Assembly (NCBI GenBank): GCA_019054805.1
Contig: JAHQIY010000007.1
Span: forward strand, 315,501-379,500
DNA from: Brachionus manjavacas
Lineage: Eukaryota; Rotifera; Eurotatoria; Ploima; Brachionidae
Reading direction: 5' to 3'
Length of the DNA stretch: 64,000 bases
The position numbers and the translations under genes are program-made. Position 1 is the stretch's first letter; the number at the start of each line of letters is the position of its first letter. Below, piece by piece: positions 23,101 to 36,600 of this stretch. The notes beneath the pieces are model-generated. The model did not search any database. It saw only the letters and a list, made by a program, of their open reading frames with translations, and was not told the DNA's origin.

Positions 23101-26100
23101 AGGATTTTTCAATTCAAAAAAATTCACACAAAGCCAAAGCTAGACTTGAAAATTGCAAAATTTTAATTTAGTTTAAAAATGGTTAAATTAAATTAGAGGG
23201 GGGGCTAGCAGAATTTTTGACGAATTTTCATAAGTTAATGAATCACTTGAAATACTTTCTTAAATGGGTTTACTTACGAAAATAACATCTATTGTTAAGA
23301 TACCAAGCTAGAATCAGTGGGAGTCTAAACGAAAAAAAAATTGTAATATTTTTATAAAACTTTGTATTTTGATTTATACTCTCTTAAAACCGAATGATTA
23401 ATAATATTAAATAATTTTTGTTAAATTCTAAGATGAATAACATAAGAAACAAAAACTTGGCAACTATGCATATGAAGGCAATAGAGCCCCCGAACAAAAA
23501 AAAGGTTAAACATAATGATAATTACAGATCAGTGGAACTACTTAGTCGATTTTTTCCCAAACAAAAACCATTCAAAAGCTTCTCTCCATACTCACCACAT
23601 AATTAAAAGTCAGAAGCCAAATTTTTTTTTCAAAAGAAAAACCATTCATTTAATCAAATTAATAAACAAACAAATTTTCACAATTGAACAAAAAAGCTTT
23701 TTTAAGTTGCCAAGATAGAATTAAGTGTTCTATGCGATGTTTAAAGGTGATTTATATTAACAGGCGATGAACCCGGGAGATTTTAGAAACAAGTGAACTG
23801 GTAGACTTCTAATTGCTTACGCAACATCTCGCCTTGGATGCTCATTTGGATTAAGTTAGAACAATTTGGATGCTATTAGCAAAATACTAGCGATCATTTA
23901 TTATGAAGATAAACTTTTCGCTGAAAAGCAAAAATTATGCTTCGATCTAAAGCCGAGTTAAAGCTAAAATCTGCTTTTTTTCTACTCTTCGGAGAGAACT
24001 TTTTTTTATTTTTCAAGAAAAAACGAGTTCAACTCAACTAAAATTTGATCTATACCTCTATATTTATTTGTTTATCAACAGAACCCAATAACAAGAAAAA
24101 TATTATAAAAATAAATAAAAGTAATTGATTTTTTCGTAGCATGATTTCAATTATGGCGAGTGAGAGCTAACGAGAAAACGAGATTGCCGTGAAATAGATA
24201 GATAATGCTTATTGAGAGATCTAAACTTCTTCATTTAAAAATAAAAATTTTAATTGTAAAATTAATTAAATTCTATTCTGAAATAAAAAAAAGAAATAAA
24301 AAAAGCGGTGTTTGCCAAATAGTCGGCCATACAGCCGCCCAGCAATCAAATAACACAATTAATAAAAACCTATTCAGTTTTTAAGTGTTTAGACTTTTTC
24401 TAGACGACATTTAGAAAAAAATCAACTATCGAAATTCTAACCAGATTTCTATCTTGGACAATTTGTATATAAAAATAAAAGAAAAAGTTTTGTGAATTTA
24501 GACCATGGGCTAAATAGGTTCTACTTGAAAACCGGTTTTAACTTTATCTTGTTTTGATGCCAATTTAGATTATCAAGCTTTGTGTCATTTTTTAAACCCT
24601 TTTTTTTAAATTTGGTTCTACGCATGACTTGGCTTTGCGCAATTTTCTGATCAACGAAATTTGCCAACTTGCGGTAAAGCGATTTATTAGCAATTAAAAG
24701 ATCCTTAATTATGCATGACGGCGAACTCTTTTAGCCTAATTACTCGAGGAAACAAATATTGGCCGAATCATAAAATCAAATTGAAAGAAATTAAAAATTT
24801 TAATATGAAAAAAATTTCATAAGACTTTCACCAACATTTGCAACACGGACCAACAAAAAATATGTCACTTTCAAATTTTACGCTCTTGTTAATGCCCTGA
24901 GCTCTAATGAGCCAAAAATTAAATGAAGTTTAAGCCAGACATGCAAACTTTAGAATGCAAACCTTTGGGCCATTTTCACTTTAAAATTAATTTTAATTTT
25001 ATTTTTCAACTCGGCTTTCAATGCACTAGCTAATTCGATAGAAATCGGTTAGTTGCCCTAGGTTTTATTTACTAAATTAACTTACGCAAAAATTAAAGAT
25101 AAATTTGTCAAAAGTCATAGCTTTAAGAATTAAGAATTTTTTATTGAAATAAAAAAAAACAACAACAACAAAAAAAACAATAATCGGATTTTGTTATTTA
25201 TTTAAGAATACAGAATCTGTCTCAAATCCATACGAATTTCTTTAAATTAAATATTTTTTGTCAAATATAAATTTAACTCTGAGCACAAACGAGCAAAATA
25301 CAACAAGAAGAATTGGCTTTAAATTAACCTATTTAGTGAAAAATAAATTTCTTCTTTTTTTTTCAAAATGGGTAGAAAATATTTTGGGACTTATTTAAGA
25401 TTGCCCGGTCGGGTCCGGCAACAAAAAATACACAATCAAGTAAAAGTTGAACTAGACCTAAATTTAAATGTATAATGCTCGTCATTTATTTCCTCTTGTA
25501 AAGAGTTTAAATTGTTTACAATTGTATTTAAATGTCAATCAAAATTGGCCAAAAAATATACTCTACCAAAAATGTAGCTCAAATAAGCCTTATCCAAAGC
25601 AAATTGTAATTTAATTTTGTTAAATTTTACACTACTCTAATCTTGGCATTATAAACAAGAAAGTTAATCCGGGCTCGTAATGCGTGTGTACTGGGTAGTT
25701 TAAAAACAAAATAGCTTTAAATTAGCGTTTAGAGCTCGAGGAACGGATTTGGAAATCCTTTCGTCCCATTTAATAAGCTTTTTAGACTTGGTAAATGATA
25801 AATTCTTACAAGTTTTAGTTGTTTATTTATGTCAATAAACACATATTTCCGAATTACAAATCTTAAAATTTTTCAATTTATTTCGAATAATAAAAACTCG
25901 TAAAGGTTTCTAGGCCCAGTTTTTCTAAATTTTGTCATAAAAAAAAGAGAAAAAAATTACTCGTGAATATTCATTGTAATTATAGTCCGAGTACTTGTCG
26001 GTCTTCCTATTCTAAATTTCAATATTTAATTTTTTCTTTCTAAATTAAAAAAATAAATTTATTCAAAATAGGTCTGCGCAATATTGAGATGGTCAAACGC

Positions 26101-29039
26101 CCACTCTTAAATTTAAGCACCTTTGTTTGGCTTTTAAATGAACGCTCGTCTATAATAAGACAAACCAAGTGCATGAAGAGAGAATCAATAAAAGTCGAAA
26201 AAATTAGTTTATTTCATAATTTAAAATAATACACATTTAAATAATTAAATGAAATCAGTGACATTTTAGACACATTCTAAGGATAAGTAGCATGGTCAAG
26301 TTTTCTAGATTGAAAAAATTGAAAGATAATAGAATTTTTTTGAATAAAATCGTTTCTATCGAATTGTAAAATATTTTATTTAAGAGAAAATATTCGATAA
26401 ATTATCTTCAGTATTCATTATACAACAATAAAATTGAATTGTAATAAATCATAACTTTGAAGTATTTCGTTGATCAATATTTGAGTATGCGAATGTATTC
26501 TGATTCAAGGAAACATTTTTTTTCAAACTAAATAAAAAAATTATATTTTAGTCTATTTAATGTAGATTTTACACTGAAAATAAAAAGCTTAACTATTACT
26601 AATTAGTCTATTGTTTATTAAATTTTTTTCTATTTTCAAATAAAAAAATATAAAAAGTAAACTAAGGTTGGAACAGAGGTAGATTAATAGTTAAAGAAAG
26701 AACCGTAATTTTGGGGAGAAACTTAACAATTTAAATGAGTTAAAGTGTAATTTTGAAAAGGTAAAAAAAATCATGAAGCGGTCTAAAGATAATGAAAACT
26801 TGATGTTCAAACTGTATAATGATATTTAAAAAGTTAGGCCCATGAGTGGTTCTAGTCTAAGTCCAAACTTTGAAGCCTTAAAAGTTACAACAAAAAAGTC
26901 TCAGCAATTTTTATTACTCTAAACGAGCATATGTAAAAAATAAAGGAAAATTGTCAGAAATATTTAAATCCTATGCCGGAATTAAAAAAGAAGATTTATT
27001 TTCCCTTTAAATATTTGCAATACACCTAGAAGAATAAAAAGAATTGAGAGAAAAAAAAATATTTTCATTAGAATCCTTGACGACATTGAACTACTGAGGA
27101 CCGAAAAAAACACCATTCAAAAAGTATTTGCCTAATATCAAAAAACTAACCATCATCACTTTTGCTAACAAGAAGAATAAAGTAAAATCTATAAAATTGA
27201 AGACACAATCTTTTTTTTTTAATTTACTATTTTTTTATCCGTTCATAGCATTTATATATCGTTAGGCTGAAAAGAAGGACTTGGTCCATTCTATACAGCC
27301 TGTGGGTCACCCCCAAATTATTTAAATAAAAAAAAAACACAATCTAAAACACTTCTAATGAAACACAATCATAAGTTTCCTTAAAACAAGTAACTTGGGT
27401 GAACATGACAAAATGCCAAAAACATAAATTAAAGCTCAGCTCTGCCCAATTCATCAAATAATTTCAGAACCAAGAAATGCAAGTCAAAGAACTGTCTGGT
27501 ATTTTTTGAAAAAAAATTGAAACAACCAGCTCAATGATACTCTACAGATAGCTTTTATTAGCGAATAGATTATTAATACTTATTAAGTGGAATTTTTAAT
27601 AATAATTATTACTCTTTTTCTTTATTTTATAAAATTTTGGAATAATTTAAAGCATTTTCTTGAACTATCAAATCAATCTTAAAATTTAATCTTATGTTAA
27701 AAGAAGGGGACATAAAGCCAGAGAGTCGTAAAAGTAGTGCATTTTCCAAAAATTTCAAATAAAAAATTAAGATCGTTTAGAATCTTCAGTATTTCTTCTA
27801 TTTTCGATGGAATGCATGAAAATCTAAAAAATCACTTACATTTAGTTTATCTTAATTAAAAAATTAATTAATACAAGATAATTAAACAAAATTTTTTTAT
27901 GTCTTTAAATGTAATCGATCAGAATTAAAAGTCTACTTGGATATAATTCTGAAACAATAATATTTTCTTATAGTAATTTTCCTTTAAAACAAAAGGTAAT
28001 TATTAAATTATGAGACAAAATTTTTTTAATGTTTTCTATTTTCTCTCAAAGAAAAGCTTTGATAAATTTTATTAAAAACCAACTTAGCTCAAAAGAGATA
28101 AAAACTATTTTTGAAAAACATAAATAAAATTATGGTCAAAACAAGATAAAAGTTGTTTTTTAGCTCAACAAAAAAAAATTTCTTCAAACCAAAAAATAGA
28201 CTTACTAACCGAAATTGGTTTACTCGATTCGAAAAGTTTGGCTGAGTGATTTATATTTATTTCTTTGTATTGAGAAACCACTCTGGAAACAAATTTGTGA
28301 ATTTGATTTTGAAAAATGGAAAATAAAAAAAAACTAAGCCCAATGGATAAAGTTTTTAGATTAATCGAAGTTGGCATCCCGAGTGAACAGCTCCATCTCG
28401 ATTTATGATTTATATCACTAGTTTTAAATCATTTACCTAAATGATTTATAATCTTTGACTGCGAAAATTATCGATTAACTTATAAAGCAATTAAAATCAT
28501 GCATATCGAATAAATGGCATTGTGCTGCGGCTATCAATATAATGTACAAAAATAACCCAGAAAAAATTTGCTTGCAAAAAATAAATTAAAGCTTTAATCT
28601 TTAACTAACCAATATTTGTTTGTTAGATTGAATACGATCGATTATCTTATCTACGATCGGTTCGAGTGGCTTTTATTTTTTAAATTGGCTCGCTTTATCA
28701 TTTTAAATTTTTCAAATATTTTCTTCTATTCAGAAAAAGCCCTTTTTCAAGACTTTATCTTCAATTCTATATCTTCATAGTTTAATATTTACAATGCTTC
28801 AAGTTTAGTATGCCAATGTTATCTTGGCTTACGTAATAGCTTTTATCTCGGCTTATCAGGCACATAAAATTTATGAGCTCGGAAAAAATAAACTTGTTTT
28901 CCAAATTAAGACTAGATTTATGTACTCGGAACATTTAAGAAAGGAAAATAACCCTTTAAAAGTTTCCTTTGATTTTTTTTTCTTTTTTTAAAAATATTCT
29001 AAAACAATTAAGATTTTTTTCTAATTAAAAATTTTTTTT

Positions 29040-29625
29040 TAAGGCAGTAACACACAGAGAAAAAAAAATCAAAAAAAAATAATTTATATGCTAGGGATAT
29101 TTACATGAAAAAATAATGCTTAAATATTTTCCCTGAATTTTTTTTTACATAAATTCCATAATAATTAAGATAATTTTTTCCAAATTCAGAGTCGAAGAAT
29201 TTTAGAAAAAATTTTTTTTAAATTTAATTTTTAATCATTTTTGGAAAAATTCGAAATTAATTGAAATTTTTTTTAAGAGCAGTGAAAAGTTAACTTTTCT
29301 AAAGAATATTTTTTTTGCTAAAAATTCCCAAAAAAACTGAACCATTTTTTCCTAATGAAAAAAATTACAAATTTTTAAAGGCGTAGCACGCGGGGTAAAA
29401 AAAGTTAGCTTCTTTTCTTAAATAAAAAAATAATTTATAGGCTTGGAATATTTACATGAAAAAATAATGCTTAAATATTTTCCCTGAATTTTTTATTACA
29501 TAAATTCCAAAATAATTTTTTTAAATATCTTTAAGCTCCGAACTTTTTGGAAAAAACCTTTAAAAATTTTTTTTGAATTTTTTCGCTGAAAATTCCCAAA
29601 TAACTGAACCATTTTTTCCTTAAAA
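29040..29625. repeat. Imperfect tandem duplication
   Basis: Two successive copies (about 29040-29370 and 29380-29625). Both contain a ~65-nt block beginning at AATAATTTATA and including ATATTTACATGAAAAAATAA and TGCTTAAATATTTTCCCTGA, and both later contain CTGAACCATTTTTTCC. The second copy is shorter by roughly 90 nt of interior sequence. There is no coding potential. Confidence 0.7.
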
Positions 29626-32579
29626 ATTAAATTTATATTAAAAATCTAAATTGTTGATATTTTAATAAATAAATTAATTTTCTAGAACATTGAAAAATAA
29701 AATCCATCTTCTCTTCTACTCTGACTAATAGCTTACATTATTCTTTTCTCTACCTAATAGAAACAATCAAATTAAGAATTATTCATGGGTACAAAATAAA
29801 CTTAATTTTCAAATCTTTATTCTACAAATATTGAGCGATATACCTATTGGTAATAAATATAAAAACAAAAAAAATTTTGATGGAAACAGCATTAATGTCT
29901 AAAATGATGAATGCTTAACATTGGTATAAATTAAATTAGAAGAACCTGATATTCAGCTTAAACTAAAAAAAGCATCTACTTTCAAATCCAACCTTCGAAT
30001 GCTAAGAAACAATTGAAAACTAGTTTTTGTTGCTGTTGTTTGAAAACTTAAAGGTAACAAGTAATTACAAAGTATACATTAAAAACCTTGGCAAAATTAA
30101 CTCTAGTCGAATTGTTTTCTAAATAAATGCTTGAAATTAAACTTCTAATTTTATAGTAGAATCAGTAGGGCAGCGTAATTTCTGCAAAACTATTGATCCT
30201 CTTTGAACAAATCAACTTAAGATCTTGTGTCTTGGAAAAGAGAGCGAAAGTTTGATGATAAAGCAACCTCCCTGTGGCGTTGAAATACGAAGATAATTTG
30301 CCCTCTTAGAATCGATTAAGCGCTCACACCTAGCTCTGGTCTGCACTTCCTGTTAATACGGGCCTAAACTGGCTTTTTAACCACACGTACAACTTGTGTG
30401 TTTTTCTTCTAGTTCACAGCATATAACGCTATTAAAGACAATCAAGCTAAAAAAAAGCCCATTGAGCATAAACAATTATTTGCTTAAAGATTTGACCAGG
30501 CTATTTATTTATTGATAGAAAATTTGATGAAAAACATAAATAAAACAACTTTAATTAGAAAAAAAATCAAAAATCTCAAATTATGCATTTGCCATAATTC
30601 AAATAGTGAAATTTGATCGTGCAATTTAAAAACCTAATGAATTTTATTTGTTTAGCAAGTCCATAATTGGCAAAGACCACGCTGCGCATCCAAACTAAGT
30701 GATATGATGTGAACAATTTTGAACTTGGGCGAAAAGAGAAAAATTCAAAAAAAATTCAAAAATTTCAAAAATTAGCCTCGATTTTTGAATTTTTTTTTCT
30801 CTCTTTCTAATCGGGTTTTTATTATGCTAATTTTGCATTTGGGCCCGAGATAGAAATCACTTTTTAAATATCTCTTTCTCATAGGGTTTACTTTTTTTAT
30901 TATGCTCGTTTACCGAGATTTTAAGCTCTTGTTCAATGCTCAAATGAAATTTTGTAACTTGATGAATATTAAAATTTTTTTTCAACTTACCTGAATTAGA
31001 AAAACGAAATGGAGATTAGGGACACTTTGAAAAGAATGTGCCGAATGAGTAAACCGATTAGGCAAAGCCTTATATCTGTATTCACAAAGGATAAGCGTTT
31101 CAACCCGAATGATTTATAAACAGAACCGTAATTGATTGATTGACAGATCGTTTTACCAAGATCATTAATCATTTGTAAGCAAATAAGTTTGATTGCGATG
31201 AAAACTCATGCAAAATTAAGTCAAGTGCGCTCAAATGCAAAATTAGTCTTATTTTTAATTTGGCAAAAAATGACAAACTCCACTAGTTCCTCAAACAATT
31301 GTATTCCTTTCCTTTTCCCTTTAATTTGATCCCAAGAAATTTTTTGTTGCCTACTTTATTTTCCAAAAAGATTAGATTAATTGAACTCATACGACAAATT
31401 TAAAGTATTTTTAAGTAGGTCTATCTTCTAAGTACAATTTGAACAAAAAGACTTACAAATTTTTTTAAAAAGTTTAATGGCTCTTTAATTCGAATTAATA
31501 CGCTAAATATGGCGTAACTAGAAATTTCCATTTCGTTTCTAACCGATGAACAAAATAAAGAGAAACGTTTTTCAAAAAGTTTGAAAATTTTTTGAAGAAT
31601 TAAAACATTTTTTTTTCAACTATTTCAAAAGACAAAAAGAAACTCAGAAAAGCGTTCCTTGGGACAAACACCAAAATTAAAATTACAGTTTAAATAAAAA
31701 AAAAATAAATTTCCACTGGAACAAAGAGTGATAAACTTGAATTCCTTTTTTTTTTTTGATTTTGTTTTTTTTTGGAAAAGAAAAATAAAATAAAACAAAT
31801 CTAGCTCTTTGGTTTAAATTAATCACAATTTGAAAATTTAAGTGTTTGTGTCTTATTAAATAAATTTGATTGAGAAATTAAATTTGAAAAAGAAAACTTT
31901 CTTGTTGATACTTTCAAAATTAAAAAAATCTGAGTTAAGCAGAAACACGGACTCTTAAGAAAATTGTGTCCATATTTGGAACAAACAACTAATGGAATCA
32001 ATTACTTTTATAAGCAGTAGAAAAATTTTCTATAAATTTTTTTGTTGATTAGAAAACAACCCTACAATGCTTCATCAAAATGCTCAATCAACTTTTGCTC
32101 ATATATAAACTTGATTAGATCAATTTTTGATTAATAATAATTTTACTTTGGGTTAATTTTTTATTAGGGATATTTTGTTCGAAGCTTTTGTTGCAATCGT
32201 TTTTAGATAATCAAAATAAATCGCATTATACTTTTGAATTTGAACTAGCTACAGGATAATTTTTTTTCTATTCCTCGAATAATTTAATGCCCATTCTAAT
32301 TAATTTTTTTTCAATTAAAACAATTAAGAAAATTTAAGTAAATTTGAAAAAATAATTTTCACAAAAATTAAATTTATCAAGCCTTAAATATTTAAAATAA
32401 CAAAAATTTGGTATGGCTTGGGAAGCCTTCTATTTTAACTGATGATAAGACTTTTGACCTTTGGGGTAAATTTACTGTAATTCCTATTTTTTCTAAAAAT
32501 TGAAGATTTTTTGTTTAATACCTTTTCTCTTGATCGATTTATAAATTGAAAAACTAAAAATTAAAAAAAATCTGTACAG

Positions 32580-32825
32580 TATCAAGCTATCGGAATAAAT
32601 CTCCACAAAAACGATCCTAAAAAACTGAATGGGTCTGCTTTTGAATTAAAAGATAACAAAGAATTGATCTTTCATCATTCATCTGAATATTTTAATCCAA
32701 ATAAATTACAACTTTTAAAATTTGTTTATAATTATTCAATTTGCTTACTAAGAAGCGAAATTTATTCAAATGAAGCCTTTTTAATAGAAGGTTCAATAGA
32801 AAAAAATAAATTAAAGTCGGATTGA
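32580..32825 (+). other. Orphan open segment, possible exon or gene remnant
   Basis: After an acceptor-like TCTGTACAG, 81 codons stay open to a TGA at 32823-32825. The translation (YQAIGINLHKNDPKKLNGSA ... SEYFNPNKLQLLKFVYNY ... FLIEGSIEKNKLK) has a balanced composition unlike the Phe/Lys/Asn-only frames of the surrounding DNA. It has no ATG near its start and no adjacent exon was found. It could be the last exon of an unrecognised gene, a pseudogene piece, or chance. Confidence 0.25.
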
Positions 32826-33645
32826 GATAGTGGGCGTAAAAAATTGTAAAATACAAAATTAAATCTAAAAAATAGAATTTTATTTTTTTGTTAATAAATT
32901 AGTATTTGTGCACAGTAAATTGAATTATCTTTTCATTAAAATTCTTGTTTTGTCAATAAAATAATTTTTGCTGAGACATACTAAGTCAATATTAATTCAA
33001 ATGAGTATAATTTTTTTTGTTAAAAGCAGGTGTCCGAAATGGAAATTCAACTCGATTTTGAACGAAACCCGATTTTAAAATTTGAAAATAAATTGTATCA
33101 ATTTTGTTCAGTTTAAAACTGGGTTATTGCTCTCTTTTAAAAAAGACTAATTTTCTAGTAAATCAAGCTAGACAAACACTTAAAAGCTAGAAAATAAATT
33201 GAATTTTTTTTTTATTAATCAAACAGAAAACAAATGAAAAATTAATAAAAAGAAATTATTTAAAATTTTAAAATATTCAAAAAAACATTAACAACATGTC
33301 TAATGTAAAACCAAATCACGTGATTAAAAACATTAAATTAAAGTATAACTATTGTAGATTAGTGGTACTTGATAAATTTGACGCATTCATACTTGACTTT
33401 TTTGATATTTGATATGCAGCCATGATATTTAAAGATTATGTGTTCAAAAATAAACATTTAGGAAAGAGTCTTGGCACTTTCTATTTAAAACGATTTTTGA
33501 ATACTTTTAGCTTAACTTGATACAAAAAAAAAGTGACAAAAAAATCCACAAAAACTTTTGCATTGAATTCGGAACTTAATTTTGATAGCAAACGAGCCAA
33601 ACGCATGCTGTTAAGAAAAGTTGAATTATTTGAAATTTTAGCAAA

Positions 33646-36600
33646 ATGTTTAAGTTACTTGGCTCAAAAAATGTGCTATCTTTTAGGAATATTCTAAATA
33701 GGTCTGTTATTCAGGACACTAAAAACCTTTCGCGTAGCACAATTTTTAGCCTACGAACACCTAAAAATAACAGGTTTAGCGCTAACGATTCTATTGAGCG
33801 CTCACAGGTCCGGATTAGTGACAAAATTTTCTCTAAACCGAATTCAGTATGCAAAAGTTTATGTTCTAGGTAAAAAAAAATTAAAATTAATTTTCTATTT
33901 TTATTATTATTCAACAGAAACCTCTCCACATACAAAAAAAATTCTGAAATGAGTTCAACTGAATTTGTTCGTTTGCCAAAAAACGTTCTTCCTGTTAACT
34001 ACGCTCTTGAGCTTCAGCCTGATTTTACAAATTTTACCTTTACTGGCCGTGTTGACATCGAAGTAAAAGTAATAAAAAAAATTTAAATTTTATACATTTT
34101 TTTCAAATTTAATTATATTTATTTAATAAATTCCATGTGTTTTAATTTTCTAATTAAAGGTTAGTTCAGAGACTAACACAGTTTTTTTGAACAGTGCCGA
34201 GCTTTCTTTCAAAGAAGCGGTATTTGAAACTGCCAATGGCACAAAAATGACAAGCTCTGATGTTAAGCTAGACGAACAAAATGAACTTGCCACCATTGTT
34301 TTTCCGCAAGCATTACCACTTGGATTGGGAAAACTTCATATCTCCTATAGTGGAATTTTAAATGACAAATTAAAAGGCTTTTACCGAAGCAAATATGTGC
34401 ATCCATCAGGAGAAGAGAGGTATGCAGCTACGACACAATTCGAAGCTGCTGATGCACGACGAGCTCTTCCGTGTTGGGACGAGCCAGCCCTAAAAGCAAC
34501 ATTTGACGTAACCATCATTGCCGAAGAGAACAAAACGGTTTTGTCCAACATGCCTCTGCTTGATGCTAAACAAGTTGAAGGAAACCAAAGTTTAAGACGA
34601 TTCAGATTTGATCGAACACCAATAATGTCGACTTATCTTCTTGCTTTTGTAATTGGTGAATACGACTACATTGAAGACAAAGACAGAAATGGAGTCCTAA
34701 TCCGGGTGTATACTCCGTTAGGTAAAAAAGAACTTGGCAGATTTGCTCTAGAGGTACATTTTTGCTTTAGTTGAAAAATAAAAAATTTAATTAAGAAAAA
34801 AAAACACACAGATAGCTTGTAAATGTCTGCCATTTTATGCAGATTTTTTTGGTATTAAATTTAACTTGCCCAAACTGGACATGATTGCAGTCACTCATTT
34901 AAGTTTTGGTGAGTCTAGGATAAAAAAAAACAAAAAAATCTTGAATCGATTCGTTTTATTCTTAATTAAATGACAAAATTAAGAAAAATAATTTATTTTT
35001 ATTTTTAAATCAGGTTGCTGTTAAAACTCTTCCATTTTATACGGACTATTTCCGAATCAGCTATCCATTGCCAAAGCTTGACTTGATAGCCATAGCCGAT
35101 TTTGCTGCAGGTGATGAATCGATGCCAAGATTATGACCATAGATGAAAAATTTTAACTTTTTCTTTAAGGTGCAATGGAAAACTGGGGTCTGGTTACTTA
35201 CAGAGAGACAGCATTGTTGGTAGATCCGAAAAACTCTTCTTTGATGTCAAAGCAAACAGTGGCCATTGTGGTTGGGCATGAATTGGCACATCAATGGTTC
35301 GGAAATATTGTGACCATGGAATGGTGGACTCATCTGTGGCTGAACGAAGGCTTTGCTTCGTGGATTGAATATTTATGCGTAGACCACTGTTTGCCTGAGT
35401 TGGACATATGGACCCACTTTGTGAACAGCGATTACTGCAGAGCTTTGGAATTGGACAGCTTGAAGAACAGCCATCCGATCGAAGTGCCGGTCGGACCGCC
35501 TTCTGAAGTTGACGAAATTTTCGATGCCATTTCGTACAGCAAAGGAGCCACTGCTATTCGCATGTTGCACAGCTACATTGGCGATGACGCATTCAGAACT
35601 GGTTTGTACAACTATTTGGAAAAATTCAAGTACAGAAATGCGGTTACCGAAGACCTATGGGAGGCTTTGACCGAAGCTTCGAAAAAACCAGTCAACCAAC
35701 TCATGGATTTGTGGACCAGCCAAACTGGCTACCCGTACATCAACATCTCTCACTCGATCAATTCGAGTGGCGAGACTGTGTTGCAGCTTAGTCAGCAGAG
35801 GTTTTTCTCCAATGGAGCTGAGCCGACTGAACAAGAGAACTTTTTGTGGAAAGTGCCAATTACTGTTGTCACCAAGTCATCCTATCCAAATGTTCATAAA
35901 GAAATATTGCTTGAAAAGCGAACCGATGAGCTCAATCTAGGAGCACTAGGTGCCAATGATTGGATCAAGCTGAACAAGAACACCATTGGTATTTACAGAT
36001 CTAATTATTCGCCTGAGCTTTTGCTAAGACTTTCGAGTGTAATCCGCGAACAAACTTTGCATCCAACTGATAGACTTGGGCTTCAAAGTGACGTGTTTGC
36101 TTTATCTCAAGCTGGCCTATTGTCCGCAGCCGATGTACTTAAATTTTTGGAGGGCTACTCGGCAGAAGAAAATGTCACTGTTTGGCGAGATTTGATCTCC
36201 AATTTGATGAGTTTGTCTCATACATTGCTAAACACTGACTTCCAGCCTAAATTTCAGGCTTTTGTTGTCAAATTGTTGAAGCCGATTGCCAAAAAACTGG
36301 GATGGGATCCGATTCAAGACGAGAGTGGTCTGCAAGGAATGTGTCGAGCTACTGTTTTAAGAACTCTGGGAATCAATGGCGATCGTGAGACTATTGATGA
36401 AGCCAAACGAAGATTAGAGGCGCATTTCAAAGGAAACTTGATTCCAGCCGATCTAAGATCCGCGGTCTACTCGTCCGCATTGTATGACAGTGAAGAAGCT
36501 CTTTTGGATAGATTGATAGATTTACATAACAAATCTGACTTGCAAGAGGAAAAAATGAGAATAGCCACTTCTTTGGGCTCAGTGCGATCCGAGCCTTTGA

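Larger units (their letters stand above)
20195..33645. other. 13.4-kb gene-poor AT-rich region
   Basis: No gene model could be supported. It holds a degenerate direct duplication (29040-29625) and one orphan open segment (32580-32825), both listed separately. Short frames exist, for example a 70-codon minus-strand frame at 28165-28377 with a hydrophobic N-terminal stretch, but their residue composition is what A/T-rich DNA gives by chance. The 5' regulatory DNA of the LamG receptor gene and of the aminopeptidase gene must lie at its two ends. Confidence 0.5.

Noticed and set aside
28165-28377. 70-codon minus-strand frame with a hydrophobic N-terminus resembling a signal peptide
   Set aside because: Phe/Ile/Lys/Ser-rich as expected from A/T-rich DNA, with no downstream exon and no recognisable domain.
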